A stretch of 64,000 nt of DNA, taken from contig JAUNEN010000007.1 of NCBI GenBank assembly GCA_030525525.1, positions 1 to 64,000 of the forward strand. Reading direction: 5' to 3'. This stretch comes from Erysipelotrichaceae bacterium (GTDB lineage: Bacteria; Bacillota_I; Bacilli_A; Erysipelotrichales; Erysipelotrichaceae). Made by a program: the position numbers and the translations under genes. This document shows, piece after piece, positions 1-9,062 of this stretch. The notes beneath the pieces were generated by a model. That model had not been told where the DNA came from and did not search any database. It was given only the letters and a program-made list of their open reading frames with translations. Position 1 is the stretch's first letter. The number at the start of each line of letters is the position of its first letter.

Positions 1-138
1 TCAATTACCTCATTTCAGAATCAATTTACTCATTCAGACAGTTTATGATGCAATTGAAGTATATCGCATCATTTGCACTTTCAATTTACTCATTTATTGA
101 CAAAATGAGTAAATTGAAAACTGTGATGAGTAAATTGA
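1..138. repeat. Array of ATGAGTAAATTGA / TCAATTTACTCAT repeats
   Basis: The 13-base word TCAATTTACTCAT occurs at 21-33 and 81-93, and its exact inverse ATGAGTAAATTGA at 105-117 and 126-138. Degenerate copies are at 1-13 (TCAATTACCTCAT) and 45-57 (ATGATGCAATTGA). Start-to-start spacing is about 20-36 bases, several near two helical turns. The array could be a binding-site cluster of a lost plasmid or integrated element, or the end of such an element. The left part lies outside the window, so the total copy number is unknown. Confidence 0.7.
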
Positions 139-154
139 ATCTCACAAAAACTGA

Positions 155-384
155 TGGAACACCAATGAAAGAACGTCCATCAACTGGTACACTTCTGCCA
201 GTGATGAGGAATTAACAACCATCAAAAATCTGCGTCTGCACATCAAAGCAGAAAAAATACCGTAATCATTTACTATGACAGAGTTCTTGAAAAGTGTCAG
301 CCAATCGCTTTCACAGGTAAGAATTACAGGCGCTCTAATACAAAAGATGCATACAAGAAAGCTGTCAGACTGCTACACGAATAA
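155..384 (+). pseudogene. Frameshifted coding remnant, function unknown
   Basis: Two adjacent frames read as plausible protein and join across a six-base A run at 252-257. The first frame (from 155) gives a peptide containing NWYTSASDEELTTIKNLR and ends in AEK before a stop at 263. The second frame continues with NTVIIYYDRVLEKCQPIAF and ends with VRLLHE and a stop at 382-384. Adding one A to the run restores a single reading frame of about 75 residues. No start codon with a ribosome binding site is visible. I do not recognise the family. It looks like the C-terminal remainder of a gene from a decayed mobile element, next to the repeat array. Confidence 0.45.
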
Positions 385-427
385 AATCCATCAACAAGCA
401 ACCTGCCGGACCATATCAAGAACAATA

Positions 428-827
428 TCAAAGATATTTCTTGCAGAATTCAGCAGCAGTGACGATTTCAATATTCTCAAAATTATGGATATCAAGCAGG
501 TCCTTGTCACCCGTGACGATATAAATGCATCTTCCGGCATATGCACAGTCGATGAATTTGTTGTCATCAGCATCTCTGCACACTTCAAAAGTTTTATCCG
601 GGATGATCATGCGGCATGCTTCTGCAATCTGAGTAACGGGAACATATATACGTTTCTGCGGATATTTGTTCTGAAGTTCCTCGAAAGTTTCGTGATACTC
701 CTCCAGTATTTCAGGAGTAATAAACGCTTCCAGCTTTTTTTCAAATAAAGCTTCGATAATCTTCCTGGGATCACCGCCGAAAAAAAACAGCTGAAGCAAT
801 AATATTTGTATCAATGACAATTCTCAT
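428..827 (-). pseudogene. PIN-domain toxin of a type II toxin-antitoxin pair, frameshifted
   Basis: This is the toxin partner of the AbrB-like antitoxin just upstream. The true start is ATG at 827-825, overlapping the antitoxin stop (ATGA). It reads MRIVIDTNIIASAVFF, the usual PIN N-terminus with the first catalytic Asp (IDTN). The frame breaks in a run of eight A/T pairs at 780-787; with seven the frame continues as GGDPRKIIEALF. Downstream acidic residues are present (EEYHETFEEL, then CRDADDNKFIDCA and VTGDKDLL). The full frame would be about 132 residues, normal for this PIN family. As written the toxin is dead unless the ribosome or polymerase slips on the homopolymer. A sequencing error in the run is also possible. 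Confidence 0.8.
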
Positions 828-1105
828 TTGGCAGTTTTCTTCTTTCTCCGTACAGAAGCAATTGCTTCATTGATATCTGTTTCCTGCATTCCGACTTCAT
901 CCGCCCACTGCTGTGCTGCGTCCATCATTTCACGGAATTCAGCTATATCCGGTTGTGTAATCGGCTTCAGAAGAATATTATCGCCATCTGAAAAAACCAT
1001 CAGTTTGGATCCGGTTTTCAGGTTAAGTTTAGCTCTGATTGCCTTCGGGAGTACAACCTGGCCTTTTGAAGAAACCACTGTAATTTCTGAAATATACTGT
1101 GTCAT
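824..1105 (-). CDS. AbrB/MazE-family antitoxin
   Basis: A 93-residue protein with the swapped-hairpin AbrB fold at its N-terminus (residues about 5-50). The diagnostic motif is VVSSKGQVVLPKAIRAKLNL, followed by a short beta strand segment (GSKLMVFSDGDNILLKP). The C-terminal half is acidic and then lysine-rich (RRKKKTAK), as expected for a toxin-wrapping tail. By family it would bind DNA as a dimer, repress its own operon and neutralise the PIN toxin encoded immediately downstream (ATGA overlap). A ribosome binding site AAAGGTGG lies just upstream of the ATG at 1105. A perfect inverted repeat at the promoter is the likely operator. Confidence 0.88.
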   Translation of the reverse strand: MTQYISEITVVSSKGQVVLPKAIRAKLNLKTGSKLMVFSDGDNILLKPITQPDIAEFREMMDAAQQWADEVGMQETDINEAIASVRRKKKTAK

Positions 1106-1123
1106 ATTATCACCACCTTTCTA

Positions 1124-1151
1124 TAAGTAAGATTTTCTTACTTACATTATA
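1124..1151 (-). promoter_or_regulatory. Antitoxin promoter with 9-bp inverted repeat operator
   Basis: On the minus strand a TATAAT -10 box (1146-1151) is followed directly by a perfect inverted repeat, TAAGTAAGA (1124-1132) and TCTTACTTA (1136-1144), separated by three bases. The repeat covers the expected transcription start and ends about 20 bases before the antitoxin ATG. This is the classic layout for autorepression by an AbrB-type antitoxin. No good -35 box is evident. Confidence 0.7.
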
Positions 1152-1287
1152 CAGTTTGCATAATGACAAATAAAGATGAAAAACTTCAAATACCTTGAGA
1201 TATCAGTTTCGCAAGCAACGTATCTGGCATGCAATATACAGATAATTCAGGGATTTTCCCTGAGACCCACTATTGCAAAGGATGTAA

Positions 1288-1776
1288 ATGAATACCATGG
1301 CGAAGAGAAAACGAAGGAGAATGGTCTGCTGCATAATGAATGAAGCAGAGTTTCATAAATTTGATCAGCTGGCCAGAGAAGCCGGTATTCCCAAAGAGGT
1401 TTATATCCGGAACCTGCTGAACGGACTGCTTCTGAAACCGGCCCCGAAAGAAGAACTGGTCGAAGTGATCCGACAGCTTCGTAGGATCGGAAATAACATT
1501 AACCAGCTTTCTGCTGCAGCCAACCGTAACGGGCATATGGATACTCCGCTTTACAAGGAGAACTATGCTGAGCTGCTAAAAGAAATCAATGAAATCAAGG
1601 GACTCATACAGGATCCTATCGAACTGAAAGAGGAAGTACAGGAAAAAGGATTGAAGTTTTTCTACGAAATATTCTACGAACAGAAAAAAACCGCCATTTC
1701 AGGCGGTTATCAAGTGAGCGCTAAGGGACTCGAACCCATGACCCCTTCCACGTCAAGGAAGTGCTCTCCCAACTGA
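1288..1776 (+). CDS. MobC-like mobilisation (relaxosome) protein, read-through 3' end
   Basis: The first ~115 residues match the MobC family of plasmid/ICE mobilisation proteins: a basic N-terminus (AKRKRRR), a ribbon-helix-helix-like section (MNEAEFHKFDQLAREAGIPK then EVYIRNLLNG), and the family hallmark EVIRQLRRIGNNINQL (around residues 60-75). MobC helps a relaxase open oriT. AAAGGA lies 7 bases before the ATG. The last ~35 residues are translated from the terminator and the antisense of the tRNA-Val gene, and the stop lies inside the tRNA. The natural C-terminus has therefore probably been lost by recombination. No relaxase gene or oriT is recognisable nearby, so this is a relic of an element that sat beside the tRNA. 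Confidence 0.75.
   Translation: MNTMAKRKRRRMVCCIMNEAEFHKFDQLAREAGIPKEVYIRNLLNGLLLKPAPKEELVEVIRQLRRIGNNINQLSAAANRNGHMDTPLYKENYAELLKEINEIKGLIQDPIELKEEVQEKGLKFFYEIFYEQKKTAISGGYQVSAKGLEPMTPSTSRKCSPN
1683..1708 (-). terminator. Rho-independent terminator of tRNA-Val
   Basis: On the minus strand, stem AACCGCC / GGCGGTT (1702-1708 with 1689-1695), a 6-base loop, then a run of T. It starts a few bases past the tRNA 3' end and overlaps the 3' part of the MobC-like frame on the other strand. Confidence 0.9.
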
Positions 1777-1787
1777 GCTAAGCACTC
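1715..1787 (-). tRNA. tRNA-Val (anticodon GAC)
   Basis: Acceptor strands GAGTGCT and AGCGCTC pair (one G-T), D-arm GCTC/GAGC, anticodon stem CTTCC/GGAAG with loop TTGACGT (anticodon GAC, valine), and T-loop TTCGAGT. The length is 73 bases including discriminator A; CCA is not encoded. The T-stem has a mismatch in its second pair. It stands alone with its own promoter and terminator, and a mobilisation gene remnant abuts its 3' end, a usual integration position. Confidence 0.93.
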
Positions 1788-1799
1788 ATGTGCTAAACA

Positions 1800-1808
1800 A
1801 TAATAGCA
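1800..1808 (-). promoter_or_regulatory. Extended -10 promoter for tRNA-Val
   Basis: TGCTATTAT on the minus strand (1800-1808), about 13 bases before the tRNA 5' end. It lies within a 7-bp inverted repeat TGTGCTA (1789-1795) / TAGCACA (1804-1810). Similar TGCTATA-type boxes occur before other genes in this window. Confidence 0.6.
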
Positions 1809-1844
1809 CATCTACAGAAGATTTCAACCGGAATATTCAGAAAA

Positions 1845-3302
<1,458 letters not shown>

Positions 3303-3328
3303 TCAAGTATATCAGATATATGAAAACA

Positions 3329-3358
3329 GAAAAACCGGCCTGCAGATCTGCAGACCGG
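3329..3358 (-). terminator. Terminator of the tdh-kbl operon
   Basis: Nearly perfect palindrome with arms CCGGCCTGCAG (3335-3345) and CTGCAGACCGG (3348-3358), followed on the minus strand by five T. It lies 20 bases past the kbl stop and separates kbl from the glycoside hydrolase gene. Confidence 0.9.
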
Positions 3359-3377
3359 CAACAGGTTAAATTCAGAT

Positions 3378-4580
3378 TCAGAGACCTTCAGCTTCCATCT
3401 CAGCACGCACTTCAACAAAGCATTTCACTGCGAATTCGAGATCTTCTTTTGTATGGGCAGCAGATACCTGTGTACGGATTCTTGCTTTGCCTTTGGGAAC
3501 AACCGGATAGGAGAAGGCAACAACATAAACACCCTTTTCCACCATCCGTCTGGCAAATTCAGCTGTCTTCACTTCGTCATATAACATGACAGGAACGCAA
3601 GGATGAGTGCCCGGAATCACATCAAAGCCGTTTTCAACAAGAGCTTTCCGATAGCCGACAGTGATCTCTTCAAGGTGGTCTCTGAGAGCTGTGCTTTCTT
3701 CGAGCATGTTGAACATTTCGATCGAAGCACCTGCAATGGCAGGAGCCAGTGAATTGGAGAAGAGATACGGACGGCTTCTCTGTCTTAACAGATCAATGAT
3801 CTCTTTGCGTCCCGATGTATAGCCGCCGCTTGCACCGCCCAGCGCTTTGCCGAGTGTTCCGGTGATAATATCAACTCTTCCCTCCACGCCATTGTATTCG
3901 GAAGTTCCTCTTCCGTGTTTGCCGACAAATCCCACCGCATGGGAGTCATCCACCATAACCAGTGCCTGATACTGATCCGCCAGATCGCAGATGCCTTTGA
4001 GATTGCAGATGATTCCATCCATTGAGAAGACACCGTCTGTCGCAATCAGCTTGATTCTTGCGCCTGCTTCATCAGCTTCTTTCAGTTTGGCTTCAAGATC
4101 TGCCATGTCATTATTCTTATAACGGTATCTCTTTGCTTTGCACAAACGGACACCGTCAATGATTGACGCATGATTGAGTTCATCTGAAATCACTGCATCT
4201 TCCGAGGAAAGCAGTGTTTCAAACAGGCCGCCGTTGGCATCGAAACATGATGAATAAAGAATGGTGTCATCCGTTTTCAGGAATGAAGAAATCTTCGCTT
4301 CCAGCTTTTTGTGGATATCCTGTGTTCCGCAGATGAAGCGGACACTGGCCACGCCATATCCTCTTTCATCATATGTTTTCTTCGCTGCTTCAATTAATCT
4401 TGGACTGTCGCCTAAACCAAGATAATTGTTTGCGCACATGTTCAGCACTTCACGCCCGTCCGCCAGTTTCACATGGGCACTCTGGCTTGAGACAATCGGC
4501 AGCTCACCTTTGAAAAGGCCTGCTTCTCTGATCGCTGATACTTCATCAGCGTAATATTTCAATACTTCATTGCGATCCAT
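3378..4580 (-). CDS. kbl: Glycine C-acetyltransferase (2-amino-3-ketobutyrate CoA ligase)
   Basis: A 400-residue PLP enzyme of the alpha-oxoamine synthase family. It cleaves 2-amino-3-oxobutyrate with CoA to glycine and acetyl-CoA, the second step of threonine breakdown. Visible motifs: CANNYLGLG (about 49-57), VDDSHAVGF with the PLP-contacting Asp/His (about 210-217), and [10 protein letters not shown] with the Schiff-base Lys at K245. It begins three bases after the threonine dehydrogenase stop, so the two are co-transcribed and the unstable ketobutyrate is handed on. A paralogous family (BioF, HemA, SPT) is excluded by the tdh neighbour and by the close match of the N-terminus. Confidence 0.95.
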   Translation of the reverse strand: MDRNEVLKYYADEVSAIREAGLFKGELPIVSSQSAHVKLADGREVLNMCANNYLGLGDSPRLIEAAKKTYDERGYGVASVRFICGTQDIHKKLEAKISSFLKTDDTILYSSCFDANGGLFETLLSSEDAVISDELNHASIIDGVRLCKAKRYRYKNNDMADLEAKLKEADEAGARIKLIATDGVFSMDGIICNLKGICDLADQYQALVMVDDSHAVGFVGKHGRGTSEYNGVEGRVDIITGTLGKALGGASGGYTSGRKEIIDLLRQRSRPYLFSNSLAPAIAGASIEMFNMLEESTALRDHLEEITVGYRKALVENGFDVIPGTHPCVPVMLYDEVKTAEFARRMVEKGVYVVAFSYPVVPKGKARIRTQVSAAHTKEDLEFAVKCFVEVRAEMEAEGL

Positions 4581-4583
4581 GAT

Positions 4584-5654
4584 TTACTCCTTTTCGTCAT
4601 ACAGATGCATCCAGTCAAGAATAACCTTGCCGGACTGACCCGATATCATTGCTTCAAATCCCTTTTCATAATCACGGGCATCAAAGTGGTGGGTAATGAT
4701 CGGTGAGATATCAAGACCTGCCTGCAGCATCGTTGTCATCTTGATCCATGTATCCCACACCTTGCGGCCATAGATTCCCTTGAGGGCAAGACCGTTGAAA
4801 ATCACGGTTTCGAGATCCACCGTCGCATCCACATCCTGTAATCCGAGCAGAGCGATGTTTCCGCCGTGTTTCATATTGTGGATCATGTCATTGAGAGCGG
4901 TCTGCGAACCGGACATTTCAAGACCGACATCAAAGCCTTCGGTCATGCCGATCTTCGGCATCAGATCAGGCAGTCTGCCTTCATTCAGGTTGACGACATG
5001 AGTTGCGCCGAGTTTCTTTGCCATATCAAGTCTGTATTGGTTGAAGTCAGTCACAACGACATTGCGTGCTCCTGCGAATCTGACAATTGCGGCCGCCATA
5101 CAGCCGATCGGGCCCGCACCGGTGATCAGAACGTCCTCACCCAGCACGTCATAGGTCAGAGCTGTATGTGCCGCATTTCCGAACGGATCAAAGATTGCAT
5201 ACATCTCTTCAGGAATATCGGGAGAGCAAGGCCATACGTTGACCCACGGAATGACGAGGTATTCGGCAAATGCACCGTTTCTGTTGACACCGACACCTTT
5301 GGCATTGCGGCAGTTTTCCTTGTGTCCTTCCAGACAGTTGCGGCATTTACCGCATGTGATATGTCCTTCGCCGCTGACCAGATCACCGACTTTGAAGCCG
5401 CGTACACCGGCACCGACTTCAACGATTTCACCGACATATTCATGACCGATCGTCATGCCTGTTTTGATGGTATTCTGTGCCCATCTGTTCCATTCATAGA
5501 TATGAACATCCGTTCCGCAGATCGCTGTTCTGCGGATTTTGATCTTCACATCATTTGTACCGACTTCGGGAATCGGTACTCTTCTCATCCAAAGACCGCG
5601 TTCTCTTTTTTCCTTGACAAGAGCCCACATCTTTCCGTCTTCATGATGCGTCAT
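4584..5654 (-). CDS. tdh: L-threonine 3-dehydrogenase, zinc MDR family
   Basis: A 356-residue NAD-dependent medium-chain dehydrogenase converting threonine to 2-amino-3-oxobutyrate. The catalytic zinc ligands are in [12 protein letters not shown] (C46) and [10 protein letters not shown] (H71, E72). Structural zinc cysteines are C101, C104, C107 and C115. The Rossmann motif [11 protein letters not shown] lies near residues 178-188. GGAGG is placed 8 bases before the ATG at 5654, which supports this start rather than the internal Met9. First gene of a two-gene operon with kbl. The pair makes glycine and acetyl-CoA from threonine. Confidence 0.95.
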   Translation of the reverse strand: MTHHEDGKMWALVKEKRERGLWMRRVPIPEVGTNDVKIKIRRTAICGTDVHIYEWNRWAQNTIKTGMTIGHEYVGEIVEVGAGVRGFKVGDLVSGEGHITCGKCRNCLEGHKENCRNAKGVGVNRNGAFAEYLVIPWVNVWPCSPDIPEEMYAIFDPFGNAAHTALTYDVLGEDVLITGAGPIGCMAAAIVRFAGARNVVVTDFNQYRLDMAKKLGATHVVNLNEGRLPDLMPKIGMTEGFDVGLEMSGSQTALNDMIHNMKHGGNIALLGLQDVDATVDLETVIFNGLALKGIYGRKVWDTWIKMTTMLQAGLDISPIITHHFDARDYEKGFEAMISGQSGKVILDWMHLYDEKE

Positions 5655-5687
5655 GTTCTGTTTCCTCCAGTATTCAATTATGTTTTT

Positions 5688-5733
5688 CAGATACTTCGAT
5701 CTCTGCTTTCATTATAAACTTTCACAGATACTT
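5688..5733 (-). promoter_or_regulatory. tdh promoter region with direct repeats
   Basis: On the minus strand a TATAAT -10 box (5711-5716) lies about 57 bases before the tdh ATG. Two copies of CAGATACTT (plus-strand 5688-5696 and 5725-5733) flank it, spaced 37 bases. They could bind a regulator; no known operator is recognised. The -35 is poor. Confidence 0.45.
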
Positions 5734-5855
5734 TTGAGGATGCGGATTCCTGCACGCTTCTTCAAAAAATATCAATTGCATCCCTTTCATGAGAATTCTT
5801 TTCATGAATAAATGAAAAGATTCAGTTTCCTTCTTTCAGAATCATTTCAACAATT

Positions 5856-5880
5856 AAAAAAGATGACCCGGAAGTCATCT
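5856..5880 (-). terminator. Terminator after the spermidine-synthase-like gene
   Basis: Stem AGATGAC (5861-5867) / GTCATCT (5874-5880), then T on the minus strand (A run 5856-5860 on the plus strand). It starts only a few bases after the stop at 5884. Confidence 0.88.
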
Positions 5881-5883
5881 GAT

Positions 5884-6708
5884 TCAGAACCAGTCAATTG
5901 TGTTGTAAATTCCTTCGTGATCCGTATCTTCAAATACCGGCGCATCCGAAAGATCGATTTCAACCGCATCCGGACACTGATCAATCGCATCGGAAGCCAG
6001 GACGATATAGTTCATGCTCGAACCCTTGTAGCTGCCCTTTTTAGCCTTGAGTGCAAATACATATCTGAATTCTTCAGAAAGTGTCTTCATGATTCCCTTC
6101 AGAAACAGTGATTCATCTTCTTCGTTATATCCCGGCACATTGCAGAGATACATTCCGCCTTCATTCAGATGATCATGGATCAGGCCTGAAGCCTCTTTCG
6201 TGCAAAGATCGATTGCCGGCTCAAATCCGTCAAATGCATCATTGATGATAATGTCATATTTCAGACCGCATTCAGAGAGCCAGCTGCGGCCGTCCGTTTC
6301 CATAAAGCGGAGCCGTTCACTGTTTTCAAGATCATAATCATGAATCAGCTCATCAAGATAAAAATATGCACATGCATAATCAAACATGTCTTCATCCGGA
6401 TCAACCGCATCCACCCTTACATCCGGATCATGGGAAATCAGATATTTCGGATAGGAGAACATGCCTGCCCCGATCATGAGTACACTTTCATATTTCTCAT
6501 GGAGTTTGCTGAGTTCTGCAAAGCAGCGCATATATTCAAAATTCAGTTCATTGCGCATTTCTTTATCGATATATGTTGCACTCTGCATTGCCCCGTCCAC
6601 CACAAATAAACGTGCTCTTCGGTCGCCTTCGGTATATTCCACAATTTCTACATCATCAATATTCACAAAAACAATACTCTCTTTCTTATATCTGTATGTT
6701 TTGCGCAA
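5884..6708 (-). CDS. Spermidine-synthase-like methyltransferase-fold protein
   Basis: A protein of 274 residues (from TTG at 6708) with the SpeE-type Rossmann fold: YESVLMIGAGMFSYPKYL (SAM/dcSAM loop), VDAVDPDEDM (acidic residue after beta 2) and DIIINDAFDG (the DAFD-like catalytic segment). The N-terminal beta domain has VVDGAMQSATYID, like the VDG..Q. signature of spermidine synthases. The polyamine-binding residues are not clearly conserved, no speD gene is nearby, and such stand-alone copies in Firmicutes are often of unknown substrate. The start is uncertain: a GTG at 6666 has AAAGAGAG about 10 bases before it and may be the real start (260 residues). An extended -10 box lies at 6769-6777. 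Confidence 0.7.
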   Translation of the reverse strand: MRKTYRYKKESIVFVNIDDVEIVEYTEGDRRARLFVVDGAMQSATYIDKEMRNELNFEYMRCFAELSKLHEKYESVLMIGAGMFSYPKYLISHDPDVRVDAVDPDEDMFDYACAYFYLDELIHDYDLENSERLRFMETDGRSWLSECGLKYDIIINDAFDGFEPAIDLCTKEASGLIHDHLNEGGMYLCNVPGYNEEDESLFLKGIMKTLSEEFRYVFALKAKKGSYKGSSMNYIVLASDAIDQCPDAVEIDLSDAPVFEDTDHEGIYNTIDWF

Positions 6709-6768
6709 AAGCTCACAAAAATTTCACAAAACTCTGTATGGTTTCATCCATTCACAGCTGTCATAATA

Positions 6769-6777
6769 AGTATAGCA
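6769..6777 (-). promoter_or_regulatory. Extended -10 promoter
   Basis: TGCTATACT on the minus strand, about 60 bases upstream of the TTG start (about 100 from the alternative GTG) of the spermidine-synthase-like gene. It is identical to the minus-strand box at 32628-32636. Confidence 0.55.
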
Positions 6778-6846
6778 AAAGAATAACTTGTAATTTTCAC
6801 CGCATCACATGTTCCACCCGATCAATCATTCAGAAAGGAAGATATT

Positions 6847-7020
6847 ATGGACAAGTGGGAAAGAACACAGGATCTCGTGGAGGATGTGTTTGGAAAGCGT
6901 CCGGAAACGCCGGAAACGCTGATCGAATATATGATCATCATGGCTGATATGATCATTGATGCCAGAGATTACAACGACTACAATCCAAAACCACACCCTC
7001 AAATGAGTTTCCGGCATTAA
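6847..7020 (+). CDS. Small acidic protein of 57 residues, unknown function
   Basis: Starts MDKWERTQDLVEDVFGKRP and ends with QMSFRH. AGAAAGGA sits 8 bases before the ATG and a strong terminator begins at the stop codon, so it is a free-standing single-gene unit. The middle (ETLIEYMIIMADMIIDARDY) is a predicted amphipathic or weakly hydrophobic helix; it is not clearly a membrane segment. No cysteine pair, signal peptide or known domain. I do not recognise it. Confidence 0.7.
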   Translation: MDKWERTQDLVEDVFGKRPETPETLIEYMIIMADMIIDARDYNDYNPKPHPQMSFRH

Positions 7021-7050
7021 CCGGAGCCCTTCTTCAAGGCTCCGGTTTTT
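7019..7050 (+). terminator. Terminator of the 57-residue gene
   Basis: Stem AACCGGAGCC (7019-7028) / GGCTCCGGTT (7038-7047) with a T run. The stem begins within the TAA stop codon. Confidence 0.93.
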
Positions 7051-7057
7051 CACTGAT

Positions 7058-8908
7058 TCAGCTCTTCTTTTCTTTCAGAGGTCTGCCTCTTTTTTTCTTC
7101 GGTGCTTCCTCTTTCTTTTCTTCGGTCACTGCATCTTTGACAAGATACATCCTGCCGCTGTTTGCCTCAAGTGTCATGAAGATTGCTCCGCGATCATCCG
7201 GATTGAGAACAGGCAGAACCTTTGAGCTTCCGCTGAATGTTTCATCATCGGTATCCAGCAGGAGTTCCAGTCTCTTTCCCTGCATCTTTGAAAGTGTGTA
7301 TTTCTTAGGAGTGCCGGAAAGATTGAGGATTGTGAAGATTGTTTCTTCTTCACTCTTGCGGTAGTAGGCATAAACACATTCTTTGACCATATCCGCTTCT
7401 TTCCATTCAAAGCCGCTGCGGTCATAATCATGTTTCCATAAAGCAGGATGTTCGAGATAAATGTGACTCAATCTGCACATGTAATCACGGAAGCTGTCAT
7501 GAAGCGGATACTTCAGCATATCCCAGTCCTGTTCGCGCTTTTCATCCCATTCTCTCAACTGGCCGAACTCACTGCCCATAAAGATCAGCTTCTTGCCGGG
7601 ATGGGTGTACATATACATGTAGAGGGTTCTGCCCATGCCGAATTTCTTCTCATATTCGCCACCCATCTTCTGTAAGATCGTCGCTTTGCCGTGGACAACT
7701 TCATCATGGGACAGAGGCAGCAGAAATCTTTCGTTGTAGAAATAAGCCATGGAGAATGTCAGCTTATGGTAGTTTTCACTGCGGTATTTCGGTTCGATTT
7801 TAAAGACGCTGAGGGTGTCATTCATCCAGCCCATATCCCACTTGTAATCAAATCCAAGACCGCCTTCACTCACGGGTTTGCATACATCCGGATAGGCAGT
7901 TGAATCTTCGGCTGCCAGAATGCACTCAGGCTTTCTTGCCTTGAGGCCTGCATTCATATTTTTGATGAAGCGGATCGCATCCATGTTTTCACCGCGGGCC
8001 TGGTTTCCCTGCCAGTAGATCAGATTGCCGACCGCATCCATTCTTAAGCCGTCAAAGTGATAGTCTTCCAGCCAGAAGAGTGATGCAGACTGCAGGAAGG
8101 AACAGACATCGCCTCTGGAATGCATGAAGTTGCAGGAGCCCCATTCACTGTAGCCGACTGCATTGTTGGGATATTCATAGAGACTTGTGCCGTCGAAATT
8201 CCACAATGCATAGTCATTGACCGCAAAGTGAACCGTGACGATGTCAAGAATGACACCGATATCGTTCTGATGGCACTGATCAATGAAAGCTCTCAGCTGA
8301 TCAGGTGTGCCATATCTTGAAGTTGCACTGAAGAAGCCGGTAGCCTGATAACCCCATGATTCATCGGAAGGATATTCATTCAGCGGCATGATTTCGATGT
8401 AGTTGTATCCCTGCTGCTTGAGATAAGGAATCAGAATGTCTCCGAGTTCATCATATCTGTACCATTTCTTTCCGTTCATGCGCCATGAACCGAAATGCAG
8501 TTCGTAGATATTGAGTGCTTCGTTTCTGCGGTCATTGCGGCTGCTCATCCATTTGCGGTCATTGAACTGATATTTCGACATATCAAAGACAGCCGATGCG
8601 GTGCCGGGACGCAGTTCTGAACAGAATGCATACGGATCGGCATGATCGATAAATGTTCCGTCTTTCTTATATACACGGTATTTGTAGAGGTCACCGTTTT
8701 TTGCATCCTTGTTGATGCATTCAAAGAACTGGCCGTCATAGATGCGCTTCATTTCCTGTTCCTGCCAGTTGTTGAACTGACCGATCAGGCAGATTCTTGA
8801 AGCGGCCGGGGCATAGACTCTGAATATGACTCCTTCGTCTGTAAAATGATGTCCGAGGAAACGATGTGCTTCAAACTCAGTTCCTGTATAAAAACCATAG
8901 AAATCCAT
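7058..8908 (-). CDS. glgB: 1,4-alpha-glucan branching enzyme with AT-hook-like tail
   Basis: A 616-residue GH13 enzyme that makes alpha-1,6 branches in glycogen. N-terminal CBM48 domain (about 1-120), catalytic barrel with GLRMDAVGNLIYW (Asp nucleophile), ILAAEDSTAYPDV (acid/base Glu) and LPLSHDEVVHGK, then an all-beta C-domain. The start is the ATG at 8908: AAGGAGG ends four bases before it, while a Met 11 codons upstream has no site. After the C-domain the protein ends with a 20-residue basic tail (EEKKEEAPKKKRGRPLK...) matching the AT-hook core KRGRP, unusual for this family. No other glycogen genes (glgC, glgA, glgP) are nearby. Confidence 0.93.
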   Translation of the reverse strand: MDFYGFYTGTEFEAHRFLGHHFTDEGVIFRVYAPAASRICLIGQFNNWQEQEMKRIYDGQFFECINKDAKNGDLYKYRVYKKDGTFIDHADPYAFCSELRPGTASAVFDMSKYQFNDRKWMSSRNDRRNEALNIYELHFGSWRMNGKKWYRYDELGDILIPYLKQQGYNYIEIMPLNEYPSDESWGYQATGFFSATSRYGTPDQLRAFIDQCHQNDIGVILDIVTVHFAVNDYALWNFDGTSLYEYPNNAVGYSEWGSCNFMHSRGDVCSFLQSASLFWLEDYHFDGLRMDAVGNLIYWQGNQARGENMDAIRFIKNMNAGLKARKPECILAAEDSTAYPDVCKPVSEGGLGFDYKWDMGWMNDTLSVFKIEPKYRSENYHKLTFSMAYFYNERFLLPLSHDEVVHGKATILQKMGGEYEKKFGMGRTLYMYMYTHPGKKLIFMGSEFGQLREWDEKREQDWDMLKYPLHDSFRDYMCRLSHIYLEHPALWKHDYDRSGFEWKEADMVKECVYAYYRKSEEETIFTILNLSGTPKKYTLSKMQGKRLELLLDTDDETFSGSSKVLPVLNPDDRGAIFMTLEANSGRMYLVKDAVTEEKKEEAPKKKRGRPLKEKKS

Positions 8909-9012
8909 AAGTCCTCCTTTTTCAGTATCAGAATCCGACACTGGTTGTTTTTTGATCCGAATTCAATATAATCAAATCAGAAGGACAATTCACTCATCTG
9001 ATTGATTGAAAA

Positions 9013-9049
9013 GTCGGAAAACCGACACTTTCAGTCATCTGTCGGTTTT
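9013..9049 (+). promoter_or_regulatory. Nested inverted repeats before the TetR gene
   Basis: AAAACCGACA (9018-9027) and TGTCGGTTTT (9040-9049) form a perfect 10-bp inverted repeat 12 bases apart; GTCGG (9013-9017) adds a third, overlapping half-site (GTCGG-AAAA-CCGAC). The repeat ends 13 bases before the TetR ATG. It is probably the regulator's own operator, or an RNA hairpin near its ribosome binding site. Confidence 0.6.
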
Positions 9050-9062
9050 AAAGGGTATCAGC

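Noticed and set aside
1-138. Repeat array considered as a CRISPR
   Set aside because: The repeats are only 13 bases, occur in both orientations, have irregular spacing of 20-36 bases and no cas genes are nearby.
428-820. PIN toxin start at 820 as an intact gene
   Set aside because: That frame begins with a run of Leu/Phe, omits the IDTN catalytic Asp and lacks a ribosome site; the ATG at 827 in the other frame is the family start.
4866-5717. Long plus-strand open frame of about 280 codons
   Set aside because: It lies antisense to tdh, has no ribosome site and no recognisable domain; tdh is certain.
8909-8941. GlgB start 11 codons upstream at 8941
   Set aside because: The ribosome site AAGGAGG lies inside that extension and immediately before the ATG at 8908.
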